A DNA stretch of 64,000 nucleotides from Rhodocollybia butyracea (taxonomy: Eukaryota > Basidiomycota > Agaricomycetes > Agaricales > Omphalotaceae): NCBI GenBank assembly GCA_015501585.1, contig JADNRY010000276.1:1-64000 (forward strand), written 5' to 3'. Positions 34,750-45,770 of this stretch are shown here, in pieces. The notes below the pieces were generated by a model. The model saw nothing but the letters and a program-made list of their open reading frames with translations, was not told the DNA's origin and did no database searches. How positions within the stretch are numbered: position 1 is the stretch's first letter; every line of letters starts with the position of its first letter. Made by a program: the position numbers and the translations under genes.

Positions 34750-36760
34750 GTGTTGCCCCAGGCAGTTGCCGGCAAAGCAATAACCGTTGAATTCTTTTCA
34801 TGTCCCTTGTAATATAAATTAGGTTAGGCCCTTGCACATGCCCATCTTGGCATCATAGCCTGCGTCTGTAACGATGTCTCCCACTCATGCGCTTGCGCTT
34901 ATCCTGCTGCCGTCGTTCCTCGAGGACAGCCAGCTGGGGGTCATTTTATATATGCTTATGCGGTTGGATCTTGTCTGCTGCTCTCATTCTTCCTGCCTTG
35001 TAAATGAATCTAGTAATTAATTTATACTTCGTTGCTGAGCTTGCCCGAGAAATGTATATGTTCATTTCTTCTATGCTTAAAATCTTCACCTGTGATGTTG
35101 TTGCACTCATAATATGGCTCATACTACTGCTACTATAATCCTTTCACATCAATGGTGCCAAAATGGTGCCTTGAACATAGGATCTCTCACTCAAACCTGT
35201 CACTGGCCAGGACTAGCAAGAGAACTGGAAGGGGCTGGAAGGGAGTCCCACGCCAGGTCCCACACCATATTACTTACTATACTCCTGCCATACATAGGAC
35301 CATAACATGCATGTAATGAGTCTTCCCCTGATATGCTGACTCAGGGCTGCACATGAAAGTGGTGTAAGAACAAGTCCAAACACATACCAACACACACACT
35401 CAAAATCAAACACAAGTTCGGAGGGTGCACAAAAAGATATAAAATTCAAAGTACAAATGCTTTTTAGGGGTTTAGAATACAAGGGATAGGTCTTATCTGT
35501 TAAGTTCCACTGAACTTGGGTGCAATAACTTTACTTTCTGCAGAATAACTTTACTATGCTGAACTGAATAACTTTACTTGAGCTGCACAAATAACTTTAC
35601 TTTCTTTTGTTGTTACAAGTACAATCTTTCAAATGCTATTCTGTTTCTGCTCTGCTATTCTTGCAATATAAATACAAGTTCTCTGCTAGGTGCCGAAGCG
35701 AACCCTTCACACTACTCTGGCAATGAGTGGTATAACCTGGGGAGGTGGGTGCTTGCCTTCTTTGTAGACTTCTTATGTCTTTTATTATACCTGTGCAATG
35801 TAATTAAACACTTGTTCGGCATGTTTTTGTGCTTCATAATGCAATACATATGGATAAATCCAATGTTACAGTAGTTCCAGGTCTAGCTTAGACGTGGGTT
35901 TGAATTGTTTTTACTAGTGGCACTATATTGTGCCACACGGAACCACCACAACACTTCAACGGCGTCTATCATCATTGGTGGCACAATCCTCCATGGAGCC
36001 GAATATAGTATTCAATGCCGCCACATGGAGCGGAGTTATCTCTCATTGGTGGCATTGCGTATGTATGTCAAATTGTACTTCATTGAACCAAACTTGGACT
36101 GTATAATGCAACACGAAGCTTGGGTTTTAATATTCTGAGGTATGGAACATGTGCAACTGTGTTGTACTAACAAGAATCCATTAGGAATCATTGTCAGTTG
36201 GTGTCTGTGCTCAGTTCTCTATTGATAATATCAGAATACAACATACTGCACATAATCTGACTGTATCAGTGATACTGAAACATGGCCAATTAGGCATTTT
36301 GAGTCCAAATTATTATGGGGCGTATCACCCCATTCCCCAATATGAATGCCTTTTGGCAGAATTGTAGAGACCACACTTTCAAAGGTAGTAGTACTGTAGG
36401 CATCAAAAAACTCTTAGCTATAAATTCCTTTCAGACAATGTATCCTCAAGACCCTCAGTTGTTGTCAGCCTCTGATTGCTAGTATGATACTTGTTTGATA
36501 CTCGTGCTCCGAATCTTCCGATGCCTGACAGTGCAGCTTGAAAATGTTAATTGTTCATTCCTACAAATGACTCTCTGTCTCCTGAGACACACCAGCAGTC
36601 CACAAGGAGAAGTGAGCCTGAGCCTCGGAGAGATACCTCAGAAACGCTAAGATCATATTGAAGGAGCGCGTATGGGCGCTCCGTATCGGAGCTTACATTA
36701 CAACAACAACTCAATTCAAGAACCGGCTATATGCTTTGCCGGCAACTGCCTGGGGCAACA
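34750..36760. mobile_element. 2-kb terminal-inverted-repeat element, no transposase
   Basis: The termini GTGTTGCCCCAGGCAGTTGC... (34750-34779) and their exact inverse (ending about 36761) share about 30 bp, with a weaker match for 10 bp more. It splits a GTGTCAC word of the foldback terminus, as seen by comparison with 537-547, without a clear target duplication. No transposase frame is present; 35578-35874 is open but hydrophobic and unremarkable. GGCAGTTG is shared with the foldback terminus, hinting at related transposases. Confidence 0.75.
35320..35790 (+). repeat. Diverged LTR-like repeat, copy A
   Basis: Blocks such as CAAGTTCGGAGGGTGCACAA, CAAAAAGATATA, TTCAAAGTACAA and AATAACTTTACTTT recur in the same order at 37245-37690. 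This copy lies inside the 2-kb inverted-repeat element. The type of element is unknown. Confidence 0.6.
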
Positions 36761-36818
36761 CCTTTCAACTGCGTTAAATGCAGTTGCAATTCAACTGCCA
36801 CGGTCCCTGCCCGCTGTG
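36761..36818. repeat. Foldback right terminus
   Basis: Inverse of 481-537 with several substitutions (GCGTTAAATGCAGTTG against GCGTTGAACGCAGTTG). The target word TAA follows at 36819-36821. Confidence 0.75.
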
Positions 36819-36876
36819 TAAGTGTGTTGGTAACGTGACCATACGTGAGATGCGTGTTCTCGGTGCTTTATACATA

Positions 36877-37190
36877 CTAACACATTATGGTCCCGGTCAT
36901 GAAATGTTCTGACAAATGATTATTAAGCCTAAACAAGGAGGCCTCCAACAGTCGTGACTGTTCACCTGCATCTTTTACTGTTTTCTCAAAACCTGAAAAT
37001 GTCAATTGCTGGTTTGCATTTGAAATTATTTCATCATCATCAAGCAAAACCATTTGTGGTGAAGTACTTCTTCTTGCGTCTGGGGAAGCCACCTGCGGTG
37101 AACTACTCTTTCTTGCATCCGGGGAAGCTACCTGGAATGAGGCTGTAAACGCACCAACACTAGGTGGGGCAGCACTTCCACCTGCTAAAT
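36877..37190 (-). CDS. 3' end of an unrecognised gene
   Basis: About 104 residues are open up to a stop at 36877. Two adjacent 13-residue repeats (VASPDARKSSSPQ, VASPDARRSTSPQ; 39-bp unit) precede LLDDDEIISNANQQLTF and a helical-looking end (SRLLEASLFRLNNHLSEHF). The 5' side is lost in the repeat that begins near 37230. It lies 56 bp from the foldback right end and is transcribed toward it. Function unknown. Confidence 0.45.
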
Positions 37191-37229
37191 AATGTTTGAG
37201 GCTGAATGTGGAGCCAGAAAGAACAACTC

Positions 37230-37690
37230 ACTTGCTTCCAGTATGGCGACATGCCGACACGGGGCTGCACACGAAAGTGAATGAAAGTCTAAGTCTAACA
37301 CACACCAACACACACACACACACTAAAAATCAAGCACAAGTTCGGAGGGGTACACAAAAAGATATATAATTCAAAGTACAACTGTAATAGATTTTCTTTC
37401 ACAAGTTCTATTGAGCTTCGGCGTGTTCTGTTCTTTGGACCTAATAACTTTACTTTGAAAGACTCCTAATAGCTTTAGTTATATTACTTCTTTCTTTAAT
37501 ACAAGTCTAATTGCCTAATACTGTCTTTCTTTTTCTGTTACTAAATCTGACTTCAAAACAAAACACTAGAAGCACCCTGAGCGCTACTAGTTGAGACTGG
37601 GAGCCAAAGCCAGAAGTGGGGGGTAAGAATGCTTGCTTCATTTTGTGGGGTATCCTTCCTTATATTCTAAATTTGATCAATTACAATTAT
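37230..37690 (+). repeat. Diverged LTR-like repeat, copy B
   Basis: Second copy of the repeat at 35320-35790, same orientation, outside the foldback element. It includes a short CA run near 37308. Confidence 0.6.
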
Positions 37691-38376
37691 CAAACAAGTA
37701 CAGCGGAAATACATGTGCTATTGTTATTCAATAGAAGCTCATGAAATAGTTATTTCACGCGCTGTCTTAAATCTGCGGGACGCCGCGGCATGATCTCGGA
37801 ATGATCGCGGAACCTCGGCACATCAATCTCCTCGCGCGGTATCATTAAAGCACACGGATGTTAATTGCTGATGACATCAAAACTGAGTCTCGGCAACAGA
37901 ACACAGTTGTAATCAATGATAGTACAAGAATAGTGAAACCCACCACAAATAAAGACTAATACTCAGACTGTTGAAGCGATCCTAAGATATCTTATTGCAA
38001 CTAGAAGACTTACAAATGAATTTATAGAAGAAAGAACAAGTATCAACGTTAAACAGTCCAAGCGGGACTTCCCATCAGAAATTGATGTGAGGAGATTAAT
38101 GTATCGCCGACCCCGAGGAGATTGATGTGGTAACGGCGGATTTCTAGAATACTTCCCCGACTCTGACCAAAGGGAAGGGAGGGTCTTGTAGGTGTCAAAT
38201 GAGTGTTGGATTCTTCCAAAACCGCCAGATCGGGTATTTCTTTCCCACCTGATGTTGAACCGACATGCCGGCTAATTTTGTGATCCCTATTTGATACAGT
38301 CATCGGCTCCTATTGAATCCTATAGCACCAACTGCCGTGCCTGTGGTGTTCATGACCACAAGGCCCGCCCCGAGCG
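37691..38376. other. No gene recognised
   Basis: Unique sequence. The last 8 bases (38369-38376) are the CCCGAGCG target duplication of the following MITE. Confidence 0.4.
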
Positions 38377-39008
38377 TAGGGCTCTGCACCGGAACCGTAT
38401 TTACGGTTTATACGGACGGTTTATACGGTTACGGAACCGTACCGTATAGACCTCTGAAGCATCTTGATACGGTACGGCCTATGGTAAGGTAAATAGCCGT
38501 ATTCACCGTATTTTGACGGCCGTTACGGCCGTAAATACGGTATACAAGATAAACTGAGCAAACACGGAGCCTGTTCACTAAAAGAATTATCTCTTAGGGA
38601 ACTAGTTTATAACTAGTTTATCATATCTTTCAGCTGTATATATATATTTTTATTAGGTGGTGAGACTTTGAGATGAGCCTGGACCGTCGGCATCTCCGGA
38701 ACTCCTCATCAACCCCATATTCTTGCCATATTCTGTCTTGGAAGCAGGAATAATTGATTAAACCTACACCTAAGAGTATCTTCCGCTGATATAAACTTGA
38801 TTGTAACTATTTTATGGACCCATGGTACCCAAATTTTTTCTATCTAGTACCATACGCTGTATTGCCGTATTACGGCCGTACTTTTACGGTACCGTAACCG
38901 TCAGACACATGGAACTACAGTTGTACGGTATGGTCACGGCCCAATTGTAGCCGTATGGCACCGTAAAATATACGGCCGTAACCGTATACGGTACGGTGCA
39001 GAGCCCTA
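38377..39008. mobile_element. hAT MITE with TACGG subterminal repeats (632 bp)
   Basis: The ends TAGGGCTCTGCACCG and their inverse (ending 39008) are flanked by exact CCCGAGCG duplications (38369-38376, 39009-39016). More than ten copies of CCGTA/TACGG words in both directions crowd the first and last 150 bp. There is no coding capacity. End type and 8-bp duplication place it with hAT elements. Confidence 0.92.
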
Positions 39009-39016
39009 CCCGAGCG

Positions 39017-40050
39017 GCGCATGCGCTTTGGATTTTGCAGCACTTGAGGACCCTTGCCCTCCACTGGGACTTCTTTTGAGACAATAACAAACAATAATCA
39101 TGGTGAAGATATGCTTTTTGATTCTTCAAATGATGGTTCAACTATTCCAAGGCCTTTGATCACCTCAAGAATATTGTGGTGCACCTTCCACACAGTAGAG
39201 TTGTAGACTCCATTATTATACTCATGCTATGCCAGCCTGAGATTGCATTCGCTGGTGAAAACACCTCCTGAGTCCTCATTTACCCTCCATGGTGTTGGGG
39301 AGCCATACAGTAACCAGTTCGGCTTGGATAATAGAAGTCCCGCCACCGTGTTTGACTTCGGGATAAGTATCATGTATGCGGGTATTGCTTGATCCCATCG
39401 TTTGTTTTATTCCTCGATCTTCTTTGGTCCATTATTTTCACATCTTATCTCTCATCCGAGCTTGCATATTTAACTTGTTACAAAGAAGCACCCCAGTTGT
39501 TGCACCCGATGTGTTCCTGGGTGCATATTTATTCTTTTTACTTTACCTACTATATCCAGTTGTGTCATGGCTTTGGCAAGTGCGCCGTTTGTCTGGAATT
39601 ATCTCACTGTGAGAGATGATGTTAGTGTGGTTAGGGCGTTTCCGGATCTGGCGGTTGGTTCAAGTCGGTTTTTTCAGGTATTTGTTCACATGAAGTGCCC
39701 ATTACTTATTTATATTCAACCCGGATTTTTTTTGTTGATTGATATTTGGTTCTAGCGACTTGTCGGTCAGCACAGTACATCATCGGGACCAAATACTGGA
39801 CCTTGCAACTGGCTGGTTTTAGATTTTATCTAGGGATTATTGACTATGCAATTCTCCAGACCACCATCATCCCCTTTGTTCTCCGGGTATCTTTCTGATG
39901 CCTGTGAAGTGCCAGGACGTGGCGCTTCTAAAGGGCTTCATGAAATGAGCGAAGATCAAGAAGGAGAGAGTAGAGAAGAAAGGAGGGAAAGAGAGGGCAG
40001 GAAATAAAGAATGGAAATAGACAAAAAAGCAAAAGAAACCATTGTATCCG
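39017..40050. other. No gene recognised
   Basis: An open stretch at 39376-39612 is strongly hydrophobic but shows no family features. A short word, AGTTGTTGCACCCGATGTGT (about 39493), recurs with changes at about 41964. Confidence 0.4.
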
Positions 40051-40051
40051 C

Positions 40052-41852
40052 TAATACGCAGATTTTGCGCTTAGGTTTGTAGCCATATATATTGACAATG
40101 TATATGTGCTACACATACAATAAGAGGGTTATACGGAGCCCGAACGTGATAACTGTAGCTAACGCTTAGTATCTCAGCGATAATACTCAGTTAGTCATGA
40201 CAATACACCCACAAGCGTAGTCTGATACTAAACTAGCGAGGATAGTTGAGGTGCCCAGAGACATCAACACTAGATTGTCAGTCTAGTTCTACCCACCCCA
40301 ATGCATACACGAATCCGCATACTTGGATGTCTCAAAGTGGGATGAGTACTGGCGGCGGCATTACCCAGGGAAGGCATCAGAAGGCGAATGCAATCCTCGT
40401 ACTGCGCTAGCGGAAAGATGGACACCGGAGGATAAGATCTACAATCGCCTTACAGACCGGAAGGAAGATCTTAACATGTTACGATGACTAGTCAGGTTGC
40501 GATGCGGCACAGCTGCTAGATGATTAAGCTAGGCGAATTTGATATTTGATTATCGGCTGACTATTGACTATGAAAGTCCTACTGCAATAAACCCGATGAT
40601 CTTACGGTGGATAGGCTATCGCCAAGCCACAGCTCTGAGCATTGTGCTAGCACACATATCTCTGGGGTTCTTGGTATCTACTCAAAGCTAGCGAAGTGAA
40701 TTATCACTGGGAAATGTTATTATCTTAAAGGGATTGAGCTGGACTTGCTCAAACCTACCAGACAACTTTGAGGATAAACATGCAGACACATACCTGTGTG
40801 GAGCCATGAAACATCCGATGGAAGGAATGGTTATTTACGGTACGAGATTCCGCAAGAACCAGAATATGTTAACACATTTTAATTTCTTTTACTTTGATAC
40901 CCAAATCAGGACCGTACCTAAATTGGGACGACTTTCTAGATAAATGTACAATATGTCCGGGCTAGAGTTTCCTTTCTTAGCTAAATTCCTCTCTTTCTTG
41001 AATTTCCATCTTACTCCATTTCTATCCGACTCTGTTTCATCTCTTTTCATATTAAACTAGTAAAGACCCAGTATATAAGCGTGATGTATTTATCTTATAA
41101 ATCAAGTTATCTTGCCACCTCTCATAACCACCCGTTGTGATGAAGTCGAAGGTCTCTTCACTGCCGGAGTCTGCTAGTCCTCTTAATTCCCCCTGGTTTA
41201 AAAGTACCGAGTCAATCAAACACCGTAACTGGGCGTTTGTTTAGGGCATGTACGGAGTCTAGCTTTCACTTCGAAGTTAATATTATATTCTATCTTATAA
41301 AGTTTGGATTGGTGTAATAGAAGCTTCGTAACAGCTTTTGCGCCCGCTTGAGATTGAGTTAGATCTTTTGCGTGAATCTAGTTGCTTCCTTAGAGGGGAT
41401 GGCTTCTAGTAAGGAATTATTTGGCTCCAGAGTGAGGGTTCCTTAGCTAGCTCTTAACGAGTATTAGCGAGCCACTAAGATTGTGGTATGAGTTCCTAGT
41501 GATTAAGGTCACTCACAGTTTTGTAGCTTGACCCAGAGTTTGGTCAGGGACGTTACGGCATTACGCTAGCTGGAGCCAGAGTTTGCCCAGGAGTGTCCTA
41601 GTAGTGTTGTATTGGTTTTGGTTTTGGTTATTGTTGGACACACACACACACACGGTTATTTGGTTATTTGGGTTTTTGGTTGGACATATGCACACAACTT
41701 AGACAATAGTCTAGGTTGGTGTATCATCTTACATTTGATATCTTAACCTTCTTTGGGGAATCTTTGACAACCCAGCCTTGCTCCCTTTAAATAAATTGAT
41801 AGTCTGGTTAGGCACGGTCTTGTATTTGTTAGGTTGTTTTCTAGCACCTTTC
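40052..41852 (+). mobile_element. Solo-LTR-like element, 1.8 kb, copy 2
   Basis: Shares with 10634-12458, in order, the GGTTATACGGAGCCCGA block, the ACCCACAAGCGTAG and CTAGCGAGGAT blocks, the CAGTATATAAGC TATA-like box and the closing GATAGTCTGGTTAGG...TAGCACCTTTCA. Divergence is substantial and the borders are approximate; no target duplication was identified. Only one unit of the internal repeat is present. The open stretch at 40734-40943 resembles nothing known. Confidence 0.65.
41639..41654. repeat. CA microsatellite
   Basis: ACACACACACACACAC inside the second 1.8 kb LTR-like copy. Confidence 0.8.
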
Positions 41853-43348
41853 AATTCCAGTACAAACCAAGCCAATTACCTCATTGGCAATATCCCTTGT
41901 CCCTACTGACTACTGTACCAATCTAGATATACCAAGTAGTTCTACAGTCTTTATCAATATACAAGTTGTTGCACTCTATGTGTTCCTGGGATATTATACT
42001 GAGTAGGTCTACACATGGGATGAACATCATTTCTCATACTTGGAGGCTTATTTTTATCTGCAGCACAGGTTGTTCCAACACCTGAGTTGATTTGCAATGT
42101 GACAGTGTGACGCTGGTGCAGGTTCACTGAGGGCAGCTCTAAAGTCAGTGGCAAGACAGCAGTGGTAGTTGCCAACTTGCTCTTCTCTGTTCAGTGTCAT
42201 TACCCTTGAAATCAACTTGAAAATTCTTGATTTTTTCCTACTTTGTCTCACTTATTAAGTAATGTGAGAGCTAGGGCCAGAGCCGTTGGGCAGCCTAGGC
42301 TATTTGAGCTAGGTCTGGCCAGACTACTTATGTACTTAGAAGTTAGTGAAGCAAAATTTTCATGAAAAATTTGAGGGTCAGTATTAAGCTGCAGTAGGAC
42401 TATAGGATACAATCAAATGTATGTGCTGATGCTGCTGAGCAGTGCTAGGACATAGGATGATTTATATGTATACTCAGAGAGACATGTCATCAAATAGTGG
42501 AGCCTGGAAAGTTGTAGACAGGTGAAAAAGATACAAGTCCCTGAAGTCAACTGTCAAACTCAGTACATTGCCAGAAACTGCCCACAACCCGCTGCAGGTG
42601 TAGCGTTTGAGTAGAACAATAAAGTCACCTATTAAAGTGTATACCTGTGGGTGCAGGAAGAGACCCTGAAGTTACGAGAGGCTATGAGGACCATCCAAGT
42701 TGGCAGTTTACAATTTTCTGAGATGGTATTGGCTGGGCTTGCTAGAGCTTACTTACTAGGTGAACTGAGGCATTAGGCTGCACTGTCTTGTAGGTGGGCA
42801 GCGCTAAAAGCGAGTTCCAGGTGTGCTGAACAATGAAACAATGAAATCAGTAATCAATTTCTATTGTTTTGTTGCAGGAAGACCTGAGAAAGTGAGCAGC
42901 TTACATCCTCAGATCAGCAAAGCGTGGGTGAACTGGAGCCGCTGTCAAGGCACCATACAGCCGGTTCAAGGGGCCCCCAGCACTGTACAGTGTCAGAAAG
43001 TGGCTTTCCGTTCATACATTTTGCTGATCAGCGGCAGCCTCTGGATATAAAGAAAGCGGCTGGTCCATAGCCAGTAGATTGTTGACACTTGCAAGTTCAA
43101 CATCAACTCCCAAAGCAAAGCTATGGTACAACTTGGCTGAAGCCTTTGACCAAGTTGTAATTGGGTGAGCGAAGCGAAACCCATTGATGGAGGTGCCGCT
43201 GTAAACAAGCACAGCCTCAATCTGCAGAGGCTGGAATGCTTTGACCGGCCAAAGCTAGTATGCGCAGCGCCCGAGCTGCCTGTTGACATGGATGTACTTC
43301 GCTCACCCACTCTGCATTACCTGGAGCCATAGGCTCGTAATGCAAAAT
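41853..43348. other. No gene recognised
   Basis: Several short open stretches on both strands lack coding features. This is the intergenic region downstream of the SNF2-type relic. Confidence 0.35.
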
Positions 43349-45770
43349 TCATATTCTAACTTGACTCAGACCGCTTAACAGAAGGAAGTGACAATGACTC
43401 ATTTGTCCTGTAGTCGGGGATTGCTGCGCAGCAGCGTTAAGGATTGTATAGCACATGAGCTCAATGCAGTCTGATTTGATGCCGAAAACGCGTATACATT
43501 GCGTGTTTATGCCCAAATAATTCTGGGTCGTATCAATGGATTCATTGCTGGTTCTAGACTGTGACTCTTCAACGGTCCCACAGGAGATTTGCGATAATGG
43601 CGACCCCTTTGTTGTGCGTAATTTGGACGGAGTAGGTGGGAAAGTCTGATGATGTGAAGTCATTATACCTCTGGAGCTTCCAATCATTTCAGTAGGAGGC
43701 GGAGCCAGTTTTCCAGCTCCAGCCTTGTGCTTCTTCTTTGGCAAGCAAACCCCTCCATCTCTATCACCAATTCTTCTCGTTGACATCTTTCTCTTGTTGG
43801 GTGCACTGGTATGTAGTAGCTTAAGAGCTTTGCCTACATTGGACTTGGGATTGATGAGATGTTGAGCGATTTCGGCTCCAACATCATGAGGAACATTTAA
43901 TCCAGTAACAAAAGCATGTAGCTCCTCTTCAGACACAGACCCGGCGAGAAGAGATAATGTGGCTATATGTGCATTAAAAGAGAGCGGTAAATTTTAACTA
44001 GATTTGCTTACTTTCATTTTGGGGAATGAAAATGCAGCTTTTTCTTGCCCAAACCATTTGCTATCAACAGGACTTCCACTGTAGCAGATGCAATCAACTG
44101 GAAAATAAATGTTTCTCTTGTCTGTCCTCTTCTAAAAACACGACCATAAACTTGATGGGCCATTACAGCTGACCAGCTAGGCTCCTGGAAAATATTTGAG
44201 TGCGTTGTTAAGATATCAATAATCAAGGAATACTCACAAATAAAACCAATGTCCTTGCAATGGTCAGGTTCAACCCTTGCATCCCAACATTGGACATCAT
44301 GAGTACTTTGATGGTGGGATCACTTTTGAACTGGTTGATATATGATGTTCTCTGTGCCATTGGTATGGCTGAGCTAATGGAGAGTGCTTTAATTCCAATG
44401 ATAGCAAAGGCTTATTGAACAATTAGGGGCCTTATATCCCTAGAATGGTCATAGCACGTACCTCAACCATATATTGATGGTATTTTGCATACATTGTGTA
44501 CACCACAATTTCCTCATTGGCGGTGATTTTGGTTGGCTCAATTGTATTAGCAATGTAGTTTTGAGAGATGTCCGGAACGCCTAGCTCGGATACATTGACA
44601 ATGTGGTCCCTGGCATGATGATGCTCCTGGGGAACCACCTTAACAGGACCTTGAATGAGAAGGACTCTGCAAAATTCAACAAAATTTTTCAATTTTGAGC
44701 AGCGGTCGGCAAGAAACATCGTGCGAGAGTATGGATGTGGTGTCTGTTCATCGGGGAAGAAAGAGAGCCGCTGTCTGGCGTCATTGAAGAATTTCTTGTC
44801 AGTAAAGCACCCCTGGCCTTCCAAAAATTTACACCATGGGTTTTTGTGTCAAAAATTTTGGCCTGCACAGAGTCAGCCAGGTCTGCATCTGGTGCCCTCG
44901 ATTCCTCCTCTGTAACTTCCACCAATGCATGTAGAACAGTACAGGGAGGCAACTCCTGGAGAATTGCCCTCCACCACATGGTGGCAGCAGGAAGAGGTGT
45001 TTGTTCCACTAGCACCTGGTATCCGAGAAGGGCAGGATGAATTGTAGCCAGGTTGGGGTCCCAACTATTCAAGCCAACAAAACCACCTTCACCCGTGAGC
45101 CTCGGGTTAAGGTAAAGGTGTCGTATGTCGAGTCCCTGTTCGGCGAGATGATGACGGATCTAGATCATGTTGAAAATGATGTCACAAATATTAATGGCTA
45201 TCTTACCTCTGAATCCATTGTTGTGTCCCATCTTTTTGCCTTGGCAATATCCCGTACATTCTTCAATTCTGACCAGTCGAACTTATCCACGTCGCCAATG
45301 TGCGTAAAATTTGCCATTTTTAGGAGCTTATCGTGAATCTCCTTCCACTCTTGTCCCCACGCCGAGACCAGATAGGCTGGGCGGTCATGCTCCCAGAAAG
45401 GTACAACACCGTTGACGCTCAGAGCCGTGAGCAAGGGCCCGGGAGCCACTATCTGTGTTGAGTGTCCAATAAGCTCTTCGGCCTCATCTAGTAGTTCTGG
45501 ACAGTTAAAGCAGAGTCAGAAAAGATGGGAGAGTTTTTTTGAGGTTTGTTTGCCAGCCGCCATCGCGGCAAAGGCTGCTCTAGTATACACCTTTAGTTTG
45601 CGCAGTCGAGTCAGGAGTGACTTACAGCGTAGATCTTCCTTGTCACAGAAGACAGAGAGTGATACTGGTTGTTGAGGGTCTAGAAAAATCCGCGACAGTA
45701 GAAAAGCATCCAATTGAAGCAATGCATTCGTGGTACCGTTCGAGGCAAGTTTCCATACTGCCCGAAATAG
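43349..45770 (-). pseudogene. SNF2-type helicase, C-terminal half, decayed
   Basis: The helicase C domain is clear: NEEIVVYTMYAKYHQYMVE (about 44480), then MAQRTSYINQF and LMMSNVGMQGLNLTIARTLVLF (motif V, about 44265), a 53-bp GT-AG intron (44185-44237), then AHQVYGRVFRRGQTRET (motif VI, about 44130). Upstream exons run through 44823-45072, 45213-45515 and 45519-45770 (PAYLVSAWGQEWKEIHDKLL). A TGA at 45516-45518 interrupts a continuous frame and a one-base shift lies near 44823. A Lys/Pro-rich tail is at 43349-43936. The N-terminal ATPase motifs (Walker A, DEAH) were not found before 46100, so the gene also seems truncated. Intact relatives remodel chromatin or act in repair; this copy looks dead. 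Confidence 0.7.

Larger units (their letters stand above)
481..36818. mobile_element. Giant foldback-type element, interrupted by nested transposons
   Basis: The left sequence 481-13330 and the right sequence 15660-36818 are inverted copies of each other once later insertions are removed. Each arm then adds up to about 4.7 kb. The outer ends match (CACAGGGGGC at 481; GCCCGCTGTG ending at 36818), and TAA occurs directly outside both (478-480 and 36819-36821), which fits a 3-bp target duplication. Most of each arm is a degenerate minisatellite. Long inverted repeats made of tandem subrepeats are the hallmark of foldback elements, known from Drosophila. No transposase that clearly belongs to it was found in the loop. 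Alternatively it is a chromosomal inverted duplication with coincidental ends. The inverted arms are certain; the single-element reading is inference. Confidence 0.65.

Noticed and set aside
39376..39755. Membrane protein gene from hydrophobic open frames
   Set aside because: Hydrophobicity follows from T-rich sequence; three overlapping frames look alike and none has a supported start or splice pattern.
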